From contig NZ_CP090836.1 in assembly GCF_021491915.1 (NCBI RefSeq), forward strand, positions 1,226,501-1,290,500: a DNA stretch of 64,000 nt, read 5' to 3'. The DNA comes from Paracoccus everestensis. Its GTDB lineage: Bacteria > Pseudomonadota > Alphaproteobacteria > Rhodobacterales > Rhodobacteraceae. Shown piece by piece: positions 1-8,939 of this stretch. The stretch's first letter is position 1. Each line of letters opens with the position of its first letter. The notes beneath the pieces were generated by a model, which was given only the letters and a program-made list of their open reading frames with translations, did not search any database and was not told where the DNA came from. Made by a program: the position numbers and the translations under genes.

Positions 1-2
1 TG

Positions 3-356
3 TTCGAAAGCCCCCGGCGCGTTAATCAAACATTGAAAGAGATGTGCGAGGTTGATCCGAATCGACTTACAGTGGTGGCACGGGAACTGACCAAGAAGTT
101 CGAGGAGGTGATCCGGGGAACCGCCGCAGACTTGGCCCAGGATCCGCGCATGGCTTCGCTGAAGGGAGAGGTCGTGATGCTGGTCGATCGACCCGGCTCG
201 GTCGTGGCCGACGACCAGACCATTCGTCAGGCGCTGCGAACGCGTCTGGGTTCGATGACGGTGAAGGATGCCGCGAGGGACGTGGCAACTGAATTGGGAA
301 TGGCGCGGCGCGATGTTTACCAGATCGCGCTTGGGCTGGGTGAAGAAAAGGACTGA
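3..356 (+). CDS. rsmI: 16S rRNA (cytidine-1402-2'-O)-methyltransferase RsmI, 3' part only
   Basis: The gene is cut by the left window edge, so only about the last 117 residues are present. The frame is open from base 3 and reads FESPRRVNQTLKEM, then VVARELTKKFEEV, then KGEVVMLVD. These are the conserved C-terminal blocks of RsmI, which 2'-O-methylates C1402 in the decoding centre of 16S rRNA using S-adenosylmethionine. The SAM-binding N-terminal half lies outside the window. The tail (residues KDAARDVATELGMARRDVYQIAL) is the usual helix-turn-helix-like C-terminal extension. The stop is two bases before the yraN start, the standard rsmI-yraN arrangement in alphaproteobacteria, so the two are probably co-transcribed. 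A TTG at 33 is not the real start. Confidence 0.88.
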   Translation, partial: FESPRRVNQTLKEMCEVDPNRLTVVARELTKKFEEVIRGTAADLAQDPRMASLKGEVVMLVDRPGSVVADDQTIRQALRTRLGSMTVKDAARDVATELGMARRDVYQIALGLGEEKD

Positions 357-358
357 AC

Positions 359-799
359 ATGGGTCATGCCGTCAGATCGCCGGACTTGCCATGGACGATA
401 ACGGCACAGCCCACGCAGGTCTCGTCGGCCCGGCGAACACGGGGCCGCATGGCGCATCTTTCGGGCGCCCTGGCCGAAGACAGCGTGGCTCGCCTGCTGG
501 AACGAAAGGGCATGACGATCCTGGCCCGGCGCTGGCGCGGCAAGGCGGGGGAAATCGACCTGATCGCCCGCGACGGCCCCTGCCTGATCTTTGTCGAGGT
601 CAAGCAATCCGCTACCCATGAGGATGCTGCCCATAGGCTGGTCGCCGCGCAGCAGGGCCGCATCATGCGCGCGGCCCTGGAGTATTGCGACGCTGAGGGA
701 CTGGCGGCCCTGCCGGACATACGCTTCGACGCCGCGCTGGTGGACAGTCAGGGCCGGGTCGAGATCCTGGAACGCGCCTTTGAGGAAGCCTTTGCCTGA
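359..799 (+). CDS. yraN: UPF0102 family protein YraN
   Basis: A 146-residue protein with the YraN core: AEDSVARLLERKGMTILARRWR, GEIDLIARDG, then LIFVEVKQS. The E-x-D and E-V-K residues form the restriction-endonuclease-like fold typical of this family; its cellular role is not firmly established. It follows rsmI by two bases, a conserved pairing. The ATG at 359 gives about 30 extra N-terminal residues; an internal ATG at 449 (MAHLSGALAED) would give the more usual length of about 116, so the start is uncertain. In related genomes this pair is commonly followed by gshB, which is absent here. Instead IS debris begins within about 350 bases, which fits an insertion downstream of yraN. Confidence 0.85.
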   Translation: MGHAVRSPDLPWTITAQPTQVSSARRTRGRMAHLSGALAEDSVARLLERKGMTILARRWRGKAGEIDLIARDGPCLIFVEVKQSATHEDAAHRLVAAQQGRIMRAALEYCDAEGLAALPDIRFDAALVDSQGRVEILERAFEEAFA

Positions 800-1157
800 C
801 CGACCGCTGGACGGATTGAGGAAGTCCGGTGCAATCAGCCTTTATGCCGCTGGGAAGGTTCCAGCGTTTGCGCCTTTTCAAGGGAGAGGTTGGCAAAGAA
901 AAGGTTTCGGCTATCACGCAGAGGGCATCTGCCAGGGATCGGCCGGGGTTTCTTCAGCGTTTGAGGATCAGGGTCTGATGCGGTCGGGCGTGAGGCTGAG
1001 CGTGGTTCGCCGGCCAAGCCAATCAACGGGCCGATGTCCGCAGTGAAGGCATCACGAGAAGGGTTTTCGCGTCGTTTTCTAGATTCCGGTAAATACCAGA
1101 ATCTTGCAGATAGGCGCGCCATCGGCACACCATCATGGACAACGACAACTCCGCGAT
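800..1157. other. Non-coding stretch at the left edge of the accessory region
   Basis: I see no credible gene here. The open frames on both strands lack family motifs. At 880-897 there is an imperfect copy (about 15 of 18 positions, with two small gaps) of the sequence at 9255-9274 just beyond the 3' end of ffs; see the findings. The stretch ends at the CTAG that precedes the IS701-like left end. Confidence 0.5.
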
Positions 1158-2580
1158 CTAGCATTACAGTTGCATTCTCCTCTTCTGCCTGAGTCCATGC
1201 GCTTTCATGATTGATGGAGGCTCGTGGATGGCGGGCTTGTCGGTCGAGGAGACGCTGTAGCTTTGGGCCTCGTCGCTTCGTGCTGCGAAGGCTCGCATGC
1301 GCCAGCTGTTCACGCAGCACGGGTTGCGGTATCGGCCGAACGGTTTCTCGACAGTTTATTGGGCGAGGAACGGCGCAAGACGGGCTGGATGCGAGAGGAG
1401 GCGGCTAGAGATCCGGGTCCTTGGCGGCAGCAGGCCATTCTGGGACGCGCCCCTTGGGATGCCGATGCCCTGCGCGATATTGTTCGGGACTACGCCCTGG
1501 ACACTCTTGCTGATCCCGAGGCGGTGCTGGTGATCGATGAAACCGGCTTTCTGAAGCAGGGCCACGCATCCTGTGGAGTAGCGCGCCAATTCACCGGATC
1601 CGCAGGCAAGATCACCAATTGCCAGATCGGTGTTTTCGCCAGTTATGTTTCGCGCCATGGACATACCTTTATCGATCGGGCGCTTTATCTGCCAAAAGCC
1701 TGGACTGATGATCTGGAGCGGCGAACCAGGACCCATGTCCTCGAGGCTGTGCAATTCGCCACAAAACCTGCTCTTGCCCGCGCCATGATCGAGCGTGCGC
1801 TGTTGGCTGATGTCCCCTTCTCCTGGGTGGCTGCCGACAGCGTTTATGGCGTCGGTGCCATCGAAATGGCGTTGCGCCGTGCCGGCAAGGGCTATGTGCT
1901 GGGCGTCAGCGCCAGTCATTCCTTCACGTCCTGGGGCAAACCCCATGCCTTCAGCGGAACGGCAAGGGGCATCGCGGGAGCCTTGCCGCCAAAGGCTTGG
2001 CAGCGCCTTTCGGCAGGTTCGGGCACAAAGGGCGAGCGCCTCCACGACTGGGCTTACCTTGATCTGGCTGATCTCGACGCAGGCGACTTCAATGCCGATT
2101 TGCATGGGGTCTGGACCCGAGGCCTGCTGATCCGCCGCAATATCTCTGACAGCGAGTTGGCGTTCTTCACCACCTGGTGCCCGGAGGGCACGGGCATGGA
2201 TACACTGGTGCGCGTCGAAGGACATCGATGGGCAATCGAGGACAGCTTCGAGACCGCAAAGAACGAACTCGGCCTTGATCACAACGAGACCCGCTCCTGG
2301 CACGGGTGGCACCGCCATGTGTCGTTGGTCATGCTGGCCTTTGCCATGATGGCGACCATTCGCCATCACGCCAATGTCGAACCGCCCAAAAAAACCATGC
2401 GCAGGATGCCAGGACACCCAAGCTGATCCGCTGGTCAATCCAGGAGATCCGACGCATCGCCAATCGCTTGGCCCAACGTCAGATCGAACCGGCTCATATC
2501 ATCGCATGGTCGATGTGGCGAAGGGCCCATCAAGCCGCAGCAAGCCAGGCACACCTACGAAGAAAGGTGCAACTGTTCTT
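1158..2580 (+). mobile_element. IS701-like insertion sequence, degraded
   Basis: The element holds a broken IS701-family transposase. A CTAG tetranucleotide at 1158-1161, the target type favoured by this family, is followed by the left-end sequence CATTACAGTTGCATTC at 1162-1177. An inverted match TGCAACTGT lies at 2568-2576, just past the transposase C-terminus, and marks the right end. The right end has no CTAG beside it, so the target duplication is lost or the end is damaged. The boundaries are good to about 10 bases on the left and less on the right. Confidence 0.7.
1228..2580 (+). pseudogene. IS701-family transposase, interrupted by a stop and two frameshifts
   Basis: The catalytic core is intact: LVIDETGFLKQG (first Asp), WVAADSVYG (second Asp) and GHRWAIEDSFETAKNELGLDHNE (Glu), as expected for a DDE transposase of the IS701 family. 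The N-terminus is broken. The natural frame starts at 1228 (MAGLSVEETL), hits TAG at 1258, continues as LWASSLRAAKARMRQLFTQH, and must shift frame near 1320 to reach AERFLDSLLGEERRKTGW. The C-terminus is also split: at a run of seven A at 2388-2394 the frame must change to continue into PKLIRWSIQEIRRIANRL and the final basic segment. The longest open piece runs 1224-2426. I judge it inactive. Slippage at the A run could restore only the C-terminal lesion. Confidence 0.8.
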
Positions 2581-2667
2581 TCCACAGCGTATCGCGGGCA
2601 TTAGATTCAGGATTCCCCGTTTCTTGGGATGTGCTTCCCTTTTGCTGAGGCAGGTATGGGTTAGTTG

Positions 2668-3661
2668 ATGGGCAAGCCACATCCAATGGAGCTTCGGACG
2701 CGGGGTGTCGCGTATGTGGATGAAGGCCACAGGCATCGCGAGGTGGCGCGGCACTTTCGAGTGTCGCCCAAATTCGTCAACGATCTGGTGAAGCTGCGGC
2801 GCGAGACCGGGTTGCTGAGGCCGAGGCGGCAAGGCAATGGTGGGGGACATGGCAAGCTCGCCGGCGTGACCAGTTGGCTCAAGGCGCGTGTTACGGCCAA
2901 AGGTGAGATAACGCTTGATGAGTTGGTGGTCGAACTGGCAAAAACCCACGGCATCGCCGTCCACCGTGCCACCGTCTGGCGGGTGTTGCGCGGGCTCGGA
3001 CTGACACACAAAAAAGCCCTGCAGGCGCTTGAACAGAAGCGCCAGGGCGTCGCTGGCCTGCGTCATGTCTGGATCGCGAGGCGCCAGCCTTTCATGGCCA
3101 ATCACCTAGAGCGGCTGGCTTTCCTTGATGGTGAGGCGTGAGCCCGCCACCGGTCCGAGGGCCACGCCGAACGGAATCAAGACGAACATGACCAAGACCA
3201 CCGGCTGGGCGCCTTGTGGGCAGCGCCTCGTCGATCATGCGCCGTTCGGACATTGGCGGAGCCAGACCTTCATTGCAGCTCTGCGCCATGACCGGTTGGA
3301 CGCGCCTTGGGTGATCGATGGGGCAATGAACGCCGAGATGTTCAACCTTTATCCCAAAACCCAGTTGGTCCCGACACTCCATCCCGGCGACGTTGTCATT
3401 CTGGACAACCTTTCCAGCCATAAAAGTCCTGCCGCAGCGGCAGCGCTGCGCGATGTCGGCGCGTGGTTCCTGCGCCGGACGCCATACAGTCCTGACCTCA
3501 ACCCGATCGAAATGGCCTTCTCCAAACTCAAGGCGCTGATCAGAAAAGCCGCCGCCCGAACCTACGATCAGCTTTGGGCGGCGGTTGGCAAGGTCTGCGA
3601 CCTCTTCTCCGACGAGGAATGCTACAACTACTTCAAAGCCGCAGGGCATGAGGTCGATTGA
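2668..3661 (+). pseudogene. IS630-family transposase, split into two open frames
   Basis: The first part (ATG at 2668, MGKPHPMELRTRGV) holds the N-terminal helix-turn-helix DNA-binding half through HLERLAFLD, where the first catalytic Asp lies, and then stops at 3141. The second part resumes near TNMTKTTGWAPCGQRLVDHAPFGHW (about 3185) and carries DVVILDNLSSHKS (second Asp) and YSPDLNPIEMAFSKLKAL (final Glu), ending at 3661. The expected D-E-T-S linking segment after FLD is replaced by about 40 unrelated bases that include a 17-base sequence repeated at 4204-4220. The usual FLFLPPYSP segment reads FLRRTPYSP, another sign of decay. I could not define terminal inverted repeats. The frame before the start is AT-richer than its neighbours. 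Confidence 0.8.
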
Positions 3662-3673
3662 ATGCAACGGGAT

Positions 3674-3694
3674 CTAGTACTACAGTTGCATTTC
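3674..3694 (+). repeat. Solo copy of the IS701-like left-end sequence
   Basis: CTAG followed by TACTACAGTTGCATTTC closely matches CTAG plus CATTACAGTTGCATTCT at 1158-1178, in the same orientation. Both are preceded by GAT. It may be the left end of a second IS701-like copy otherwise lost, or a recombination scar. No matching transposase follows it; IS3-type remnants begin within 100 bases. Confidence 0.5.
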
Positions 3695-3776
3695 ATGTAG
3701 GTTTGTGGTTCCCTTGCCATGGTGTCGCTTAGCGCGCATTGGCCCTGTCCCGTATTTGTGCTGCTCTGGTGCTCGT

Positions 3777-5030
3777 TCAGGCTGCTTGGCGCTCAAGGGC
3801 CAAGGGGGTTTTTCCTCCCGATGCTGAATGCCGACGGCGCGAGTTATAAAAGCCGTTGATGTATTGGAAGATGGCTGTCTCAGCCTGGCGACGCGTTTCC
3901 CACGACCTGCGCCCGATCAGTTCGGCCTTGATGGTTTTGAAGAAAGGTTCGACGGCGGCATTGTCGTAACAGTTGCCTTTGCCGCTCAGCGACGCTTGCA
4001 GGCCATGTTCGCGCGGGACCTTCCGGTAGTCATGCGAACAGTGTTGCGAGCCGCGTCAGCTCGTGGAAGACGCGGCCCCGCGGCGGTGATCGCAGGGCGA
4101 TGGCCATTCTCAATGCCCGGATCGCCAGATCGCGTTTCCTGCGGTTGGCTCGCGGCCCAGCCGATCACGCGCCGGCAGTGCAGGTCCAGGAGCGAGGCCA
4201 TGTCCGCCACCGGTCCGAGGACCATGGTCGAGCGCCAGATGCAGCCAACCCTCGCGGGTCCAGATGTAGCTGATGTCGCCCGCCCATGTCGCTGCGCGGT
4301 CTTTCGGTTCTGGTCGGGCCGATCTGCCATGAAGTCACGATCCAAGCCGGGTTCGGCGCGCTGTTGAAGGCGTGATTGCTGTCCGTGGTCGCCTTGAATT
4401 TGCGCGTTCTTTCAACGACGATCCCGTTCTCCCGCATCAGTCGCCCGCCCCGGCGATGGCCTACATCGATGCCAACTTCCTTCAGTTCCTCAGTCATCCG
4501 GGGACGGCCATGGCTGCCCAGGCTCAGACGCGACTGTTCCTTGACAGGGGCCAAGAACAACCCTGTCCATGCGCTGCCAGCGACTGGCCGGGCGGCTGCA
4601 AAAGGCCCGCAGCCCGCGGGGGCTGACATTCCTCACCTGGCACAGCCGGTCGATCGGGAAGGCCCCACGCTGCTCTTCGACGAACCTGAACCGCACGGCT
4701 TTTGGCTCGCGAAGAACTGGGTGGCTTTTTTCCAGGATCTCCCCCTTTCGCCGGGGAAACAATCCCCCAGACTGTTTCGCGGATCCGGCTCAAATCCTTG
4801 AGGATGCGGATCTCGCGCCCAAGCCGTTATTCTCCGGGCAAGCTCGCGGTCCTCTGCTGAGACCACATCCGTGTCGCGATGGGCGTTCCCCCATGGGTTC
4901 AAGGTCGACACGCCGACCCCCAGATCATCCGCAATCTGACGTCGCGAAAGCCCGCTCGTCCGTGCAATGCGCACCGCATCCTTGCGAAACTCATCCGTCC
5001 TGCCTGTGCCCAGGGTTCATCTCCTTTGCC
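3777..5030 (-). pseudogene. IS3-family transposase OrfA-OrfB remnant, many frameshifts
   Basis: Reading the minus strand, OrfA is recognisable at about 5000-4700 (DAVRIARTSGLSRRQIADDL, HRDTDVVSAEDRELA, then KKATQFFASQKP). It is followed by OrfB pieces: FRFVEEQRGAFPIDRLCQV, VSPRGLRAFCSRPASR, SRLSLGSHGRPRMTEELKEV, GIVVERTRKFKATTDSNHAF, LLDLHCRRVIGWA, GNCYDNAAVEPFFKTIKAEL and finally FQYINGFYNSRRRHSA, with a stop at 3777-3779. The pieces lie in different frames, so at least five shifts are needed, and there are short insertions near 4750-4785 and near 4204-4225. OrfA supplies the helix-turn-helix and OrfB the DDE catalytic domain in intact members. This copy cannot be functional. The terminal repeats were not identified. 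Confidence 0.82.
4750..4785. repeat. Short palindromic insertion inside the IS3 OrfA remnant
   Basis: The arms GAAACAATC (4756-4764) and GACTGTTTC (4770-4778) pair with one mismatch around a 5-base loop. The surrounding roughly 50 bases separate OrfA codons that are normally contiguous (the RILK segment and the KKATQFF segment), so this looks like a small inserted palindrome. GAAACAGTC-type palindromes are, from memory, frequent between genes in this bacterial family. Confidence 0.5.
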
Positions 5031-5039
5031 GCACATTGT

Positions 5040-5861
5040 GCTATCAAAGGAGCGCCACCAAGCCGCGACAGGTCCATCATGTCAGCATCCTCGAAATGAA
5101 CGGCGAGAGCTATCGGCTCGCCAACAGCACTGCCCGAAAGCGGAAACCGAAGTCCTGAAAGGACATTGCATCGTTTTGGCCCCAAGGGCCAAAGCGCCAT
5201 AACACGCGCCAGCTATATGTTAAGCGCACCATGGCGCCGGTCACCGCCACCTAGCCGGGCTTTCCGCCGCCGCGTGGCCGGATATTGCACCGCCGTTGGC
5301 AACGTTCCGGGGCCAGAAAGACCACGCTGTCCTTGGCTTTTCGAAGAGAGAAATGGTCGTCTGCTCGTTCGCGGCCAGATCGCCGCAGCGAAGGACGACT
5401 CTGGCTCCCTTCGGGACTTGGCATCGCCTCCTCCAGCAAAGGAACGCCGCGCCAGACCAGGATCACCAAAGTGGCCGCGAGTTAACAAGCACAAGCCAGC
5501 GCGCGAAGCCGTCTTTCGGCACGTCGTTTCCTGCGTGCGAATGCGAAAGACGCTGTCTTTTATTATCGGTTCTGCAGCCATTGCCGAACAAACCATTAGT
5601 CCGCCCATGGGATCGCACAGCGCATTGGTAATGCACTCACACCAAAAAATACCTATACCCAAGATGTGTTCCAACCGGACGCTATACGGGCAAATCTGCG
5701 GGGCCGTGCGGCAGCGCCTAACCGCCAACCAAGCTTCTTCACGAAACGTGTCACTCCTACCCGCTGAATTGACTTTTTCGTGAGTCGGGCGCAGGCTTTG
5801 TCTCTACACCAGAATAGCCTTCCTTGCGACTTTTCCACGGATCAGTTCGAGAGGCATTGCC
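5040..5861. other. Non-coding stretch between IS remnants and the phospholipase-like gene
   Basis: About 800 bases without a convincing gene. The open frames present have no recognisable domains, and their composition changes along the stretch. The last 80 bases before 5862 are the likely promoter and leader of the downstream cassette. A purine-rich GAGAGG precedes the start and may serve as ribosome binding site. No tRNA or structured RNA was recognised. Confidence 0.5.
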
Positions 5862-7763
5862 ATGCCCGGCCCGGCCCTGCATCACATGATTGTCGATCGG
5901 CTGAAGGCGAACATCCAGGCCAACAAGGGCCTCGGCGATCTCGATCCCGCTGATTATGCGGGCATTCAGGCGCTGCTCGCCGATCCCAGGAACCTGCCTT
6001 ATCTGTTCATCGGTTGCCACGGACCCGATCCATTCTTCTTCAACACCAAGGATCTGAACCCGACGCTGGGAAAATTCGTGGAGATCCACAACGACCTGGC
6101 CGACTTCTTGCGCGATTTCGAGAAAACGCTGCTCTCGGCGGTGCCGCAGCCGGTTCTTGACGCGCTTGAGGGCTTTGAGGAACTGGCCAACGAGGTGATC
6201 GAGGATTCCGCGCTGCTCAGCGAGATCAAGCAGACCTTCGATGACCTGAACCAGCTGCTGACCGGCTTTGGCGCCTTGCTGACCGAGGCGCTCAAGAAAT
6301 ACGTGTCCGACTTCAACTTGTTCGACATCATCTCGCATCCTTACCGCGATGGGGCGGCCGAAGGAGAGTGGTGGTGGTTCGATGCCATGCACTATCGCAA
6401 GACCGGCAAGTTCGCCGAGGCCATGCTGGAGGCCACGCGCGACATGTCCTCACCCCATCATCTTTATGCGCTCGGCTATCTGACGCATGTGGCTGCGGAC
6501 ACGGTCGGGCACGCTTATGTCAATCTTTATTGCGGTGGCCCCTATCGCAGCCAGGCGCAACGCCACAAGACGGGCGAGAACTTCCAGGATGTGTTCAACC
6601 TCCTGAATGTCACCGGAGCCGACTTCAACTTCTCGAAGCTGCATCACCTCTACAACTTCAACTTTGACGGCGGTCCCGAGCCGGCAGAGGATCCTACGGC
6701 ACCATCTGCATTCGCGACCTTCCTTGCCGACACGCTGAACAAGATCTACCAGGAGGATCCCGACGCCGATCCGGATTATGCAAAGACCATTTCCGCCAGC
6801 GATGTCGATGACACCTATCGGCTGTGGTATCGCTTCATGAAGGGCTTCACCGAGTCCGGCACGCTGCCGCCGCCAGTTGCCTATTCTCTGACTGCGGAAC
6901 TGCGCGAGGTTTGGGAAAAGACCGTCGATAATCTGGGTGACGTCGGCGACTTTCTTGAGGATGCCGTCGATGAGGCGGGCGATTTCGGGATCCTGTCGAT
7001 CTTCATCATTCTGGCCGCCCTTATTGCAGCGGCAGTGATGGCGGCAGCGGCAATCGCGGACGGGATAGCGGGGGCGATTGCCACGCTGGGCACGGCCACG
7101 ATTCGCTATGCCGCCTGCCTGATCTATGAACAGCTTTACAACGCGTTCCAGATGTTCCGGCTGGCCATCGCCCTGAACGGCCTGGCTTTCCCGATGCGCG
7201 AACATCTGGCAGATCCGCGCTTTCGCCAGTTCATGACGCCGGCATTCCCCGACTCCACCGGTGTAAACGCCGCCGCCGTTGCCCCGTTCGAGCCGCTGTT
7301 GCGCTTCACGCCTGACTTCCTCAGCGATCCGGCGTCCACCATCTTCAATCAGGAGCGGCACCTGATCTATCCGCTGACCGATGGCGAGAAGCGGAACGTC
7401 GTTCCGGCGCCCGGCAGCTATTTCAACCAGCCCTTCACCCATCCGGCCTTTGGGCAAATCCCGCTGGACCGCGAGCTGATCGACGAACTAGTTTCCCTGG
7501 CCCAAAGCCCGAACCGAGAAGAAGCCCAGTTGGTATCGATCCTGGGCGAGCGCACCTTGGGCAATGCCCTGGAGCTTAGCGGGGTGCTTTATGAACGCTG
7601 GTTCCGCGGCGGCACCTTGCCCGATTTCAACCTCGACTCCGATCGCGGCTATGGCTTCCTGTGCTGGTCCCAGCCCGGCGAAGCCCCGAACAGTCCAAAG
7701 CCGCTGCAAACCAATACCTCGGCGGCCGACCCGACCGAGGTGAAAGTCGAGTTCCTGCCCTGA
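5862..7763 (+). CDS. Zinc-dependent phospholipase C-like protein with internal membrane segment
   Basis: A 633-residue protein. The N-terminal region resembles the zinc-dependent phospholipase C fold (PF00882-like). It has an early His pair (PALHHMIVDRL), FIGCHGPDPFFF at about residues 49-60, and HHLYALGYLTHVAADTVGHAYVN at about 198-220, where the spaced His and Asp residues would bind metal. A strongly hydrophobic Ala/Ile-rich segment at about 378-415 should cross or insert into a membrane. The C-terminal 200 residues are unrecognised. There is no Sec signal peptide. By family analogy it may hydrolyse phospholipid head groups; the true substrate is unknown. It lies 11 bases upstream of the next gene, so the two form an operon, between IS debris and an integrase remnant. 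It could be a membrane-acting toxin or effector, or a lipid-remodelling enzyme. The fold call is moderately sure, the function is not. Confidence 0.6.
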   Translation: MPGPALHHMIVDRLKANIQANKGLGDLDPADYAGIQALLADPRNLPYLFIGCHGPDPFFFNTKDLNPTLGKFVEIHNDLADFLRDFEKTLLSAVPQPVLDALEGFEELANEVIEDSALLSEIKQTFDDLNQLLTGFGALLTEALKKYVSDFNLFDIISHPYRDGAAEGEWWWFDAMHYRKTGKFAEAMLEATRDMSSPHHLYALGYLTHVAADTVGHAYVNLYCGGPYRSQAQRHKTGENFQDVFNLLNVTGADFNFSKLHHLYNFNFDGGPEPAEDPTAPSAFATFLADTLNKIYQEDPDADPDYAKTISASDVDDTYRLWYRFMKGFTESGTLPPPVAYSLTAELREVWEKTVDNLGDVGDFLEDAVDEAGDFGILSIFIILAALIAAAVMAAAAIADGIAGAIATLGTATIRYAACLIYEQLYNAFQMFRLAIALNGLAFPMREHLADPRFRQFMTPAFPDSTGVNAAAVAPFEPLLRFTPDFLSDPASTIFNQERHLIYPLTDGEKRNVVPAPGSYFNQPFTHPAFGQIPLDRELIDELVSLAQSPNREEAQLVSILGERTLGNALELSGVLYERWFRGGTLPDFNLDSDRGYGFLCWSQPGEAPNSPKPLQTNTSAADPTEVKVEFLP

Positions 7764-7774
7764 GGAGAGACGCG

Positions 7775-8917
7775 ATGCCAAGCGACATCTCAGCCGAATT
7801 CATTGCCGATCTGCGCAAGCGTCGCGAGGCCTACAATCAGGATGCGTTGGGGCAACTGGCAGAAGCGTTTCGCCGCAAGGAACGCAAGCCGCCTGATGTG
7901 TTCCATGACAGTTCGTTCCTGTATATCCGTTCCTTTGACGGAGACATCGGCAACCGGCCCTTCTCGAATGTCGTGTTCTGGCATTCGCCCGACCTGCTGC
8001 TCAGCCCCGTCAGCAGCGTCGGCGCCTATACCACGACTCTGCAAGCGGGCGAGAGTTACGTGATCCGGACCGTGCTGCGGAACCGGGGCGATCTTGCGGT
8101 GCCGAGTGCCAAGGTCGAACTCTATCTGACCGATCCGACGCTTGGCTTCGACACCCGCTTTTCCACGCGCCTGACCACGCTGGGTCATGTCCCTTCCGAC
8201 TGGGTGCCCGCCGGAGGCAGTGCCGCCGCCGATTTCATCTATACCGTTCCGCCGACCGAATCCGGGCACAAGTGCCTGTTTGCCCGGACCTTCTCCTTCT
8301 CGCCGCTGGAGATGCCGGTGGACGACTTCGCGCTGTCGCCACCAATCGACAGGCACGTGGCGCAGCAGAACCTCAACATTGTCGGCCAGGCGCAGGCTTT
8401 TGGGTTCAACCTGATTCACCAACCGAACGCCCTAATCCGCATTGGCATCCGCCCGCTGCTGCCGGAAGAACTGTCGGCCATTCGCCATCCGGTCATGGCC
8501 GACGTGCGTCCCGCAGCCGAGTTTCCGCGACGCGGCTGGGGGCGGCTGACGGCGATGAAGCTGACTGAGCCGGGCGTCGAGGCCATCCGCATCGAGGACG
8601 ATCCCGAGGGCCTGAACCTCGCCGCTGAAGATCCCACGGGCTTCGACCTCGGCACCCAGCGAGAGCTTGGGCTTGCGGTTCGCAACGTGCTTGCCGAGGT
8701 GGATGCAGGCAAGACAAAGATGTCGCAGCATCGCGACCTGTTGGCCAAGCACCGCGAGATGACGGCACAAGCCCGGCGCAGCCGCTTCGAGATGACGGTC
8801 CCGGACATAGGGTTGCGCGAAGGCGAGGCGATTGGGCTGGAACTCACCGCCACCGACCAGAACCTCGATCCGGAACAGCCTTTTGGCGGGGTGCTGATCA
8901 TTGTGGTGGGTGGCTAG
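7775..8917 (+). CDS. Protein with CARDB/Ig-like domain, partner of the phospholipase-like protein
   Basis: A 380-residue protein starting at the ATG at 7775, with GAGGAGAG just upstream as ribosome binding site. Residues about 60-160 contain FWHSPDLLLSP, LQAGESYVIRTVLRNRGDLAV, VELYLTDPTLGF and a later PAGGSAAADFIYTVP. This pattern is typical of CARDB-type beta-sandwich domains that mediate binding. A His-Cys pair follows in GHKCLFARTFSF. The C-terminal half has a charged helical segment (KTKMSQHRDLLAKHREMTAQARRSR) and ends in a hydrophobic GGVLIIVVGG. There is no signal peptide or clear membrane helix. I do not recognise the complete protein. Its immediate coupling to the phospholipase-like gene suggests a partner role such as an adaptor, carrier or immunity-like factor; that is inference only. 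Confidence 0.55.
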   Translation: MPSDISAEFIADLRKRREAYNQDALGQLAEAFRRKERKPPDVFHDSSFLYIRSFDGDIGNRPFSNVVFWHSPDLLLSPVSSVGAYTTTLQAGESYVIRTVLRNRGDLAVPSAKVELYLTDPTLGFDTRFSTRLTTLGHVPSDWVPAGGSAAADFIYTVPPTESGHKCLFARTFSFSPLEMPVDDFALSPPIDRHVAQQNLNIVGQAQAFGFNLIHQPNALIRIGIRPLLPEELSAIRHPVMADVRPAAEFPRRGWGRLTAMKLTEPGVEAIRIEDDPEGLNLAAEDPTGFDLGTQRELGLAVRNVLAEVDAGKTKMSQHRDLLAKHREMTAQARRSRFEMTVPDIGLREGEAIGLELTATDQNLDPEQPFGGVLIIVVGG

Positions 8918-8939
8918 CCGGTGCCCGTCCTGCTGCCTC

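Noticed and set aside
888..898. Inverted match GCCAACCTCTC between 888-898 and the 5' part of ffs as an attachment site
   Set aside because: The orientation is inverted, so it would not serve as flanking direct repeats; the same-orientation match to the ffs 3' end is the better candidate.
835..1320. Minus-strand open frame of about 160 codons
   Set aside because: It runs across the IS701-like left end and shows no recognisable motif; better read as non-coding.
5166..5783. Open frame of about 205 codons before the phospholipase-like gene
   Set aside because: Biased toward Arg/Ser/Pro, without domain signals, and overlapped by frames on the other strand of similar quality.
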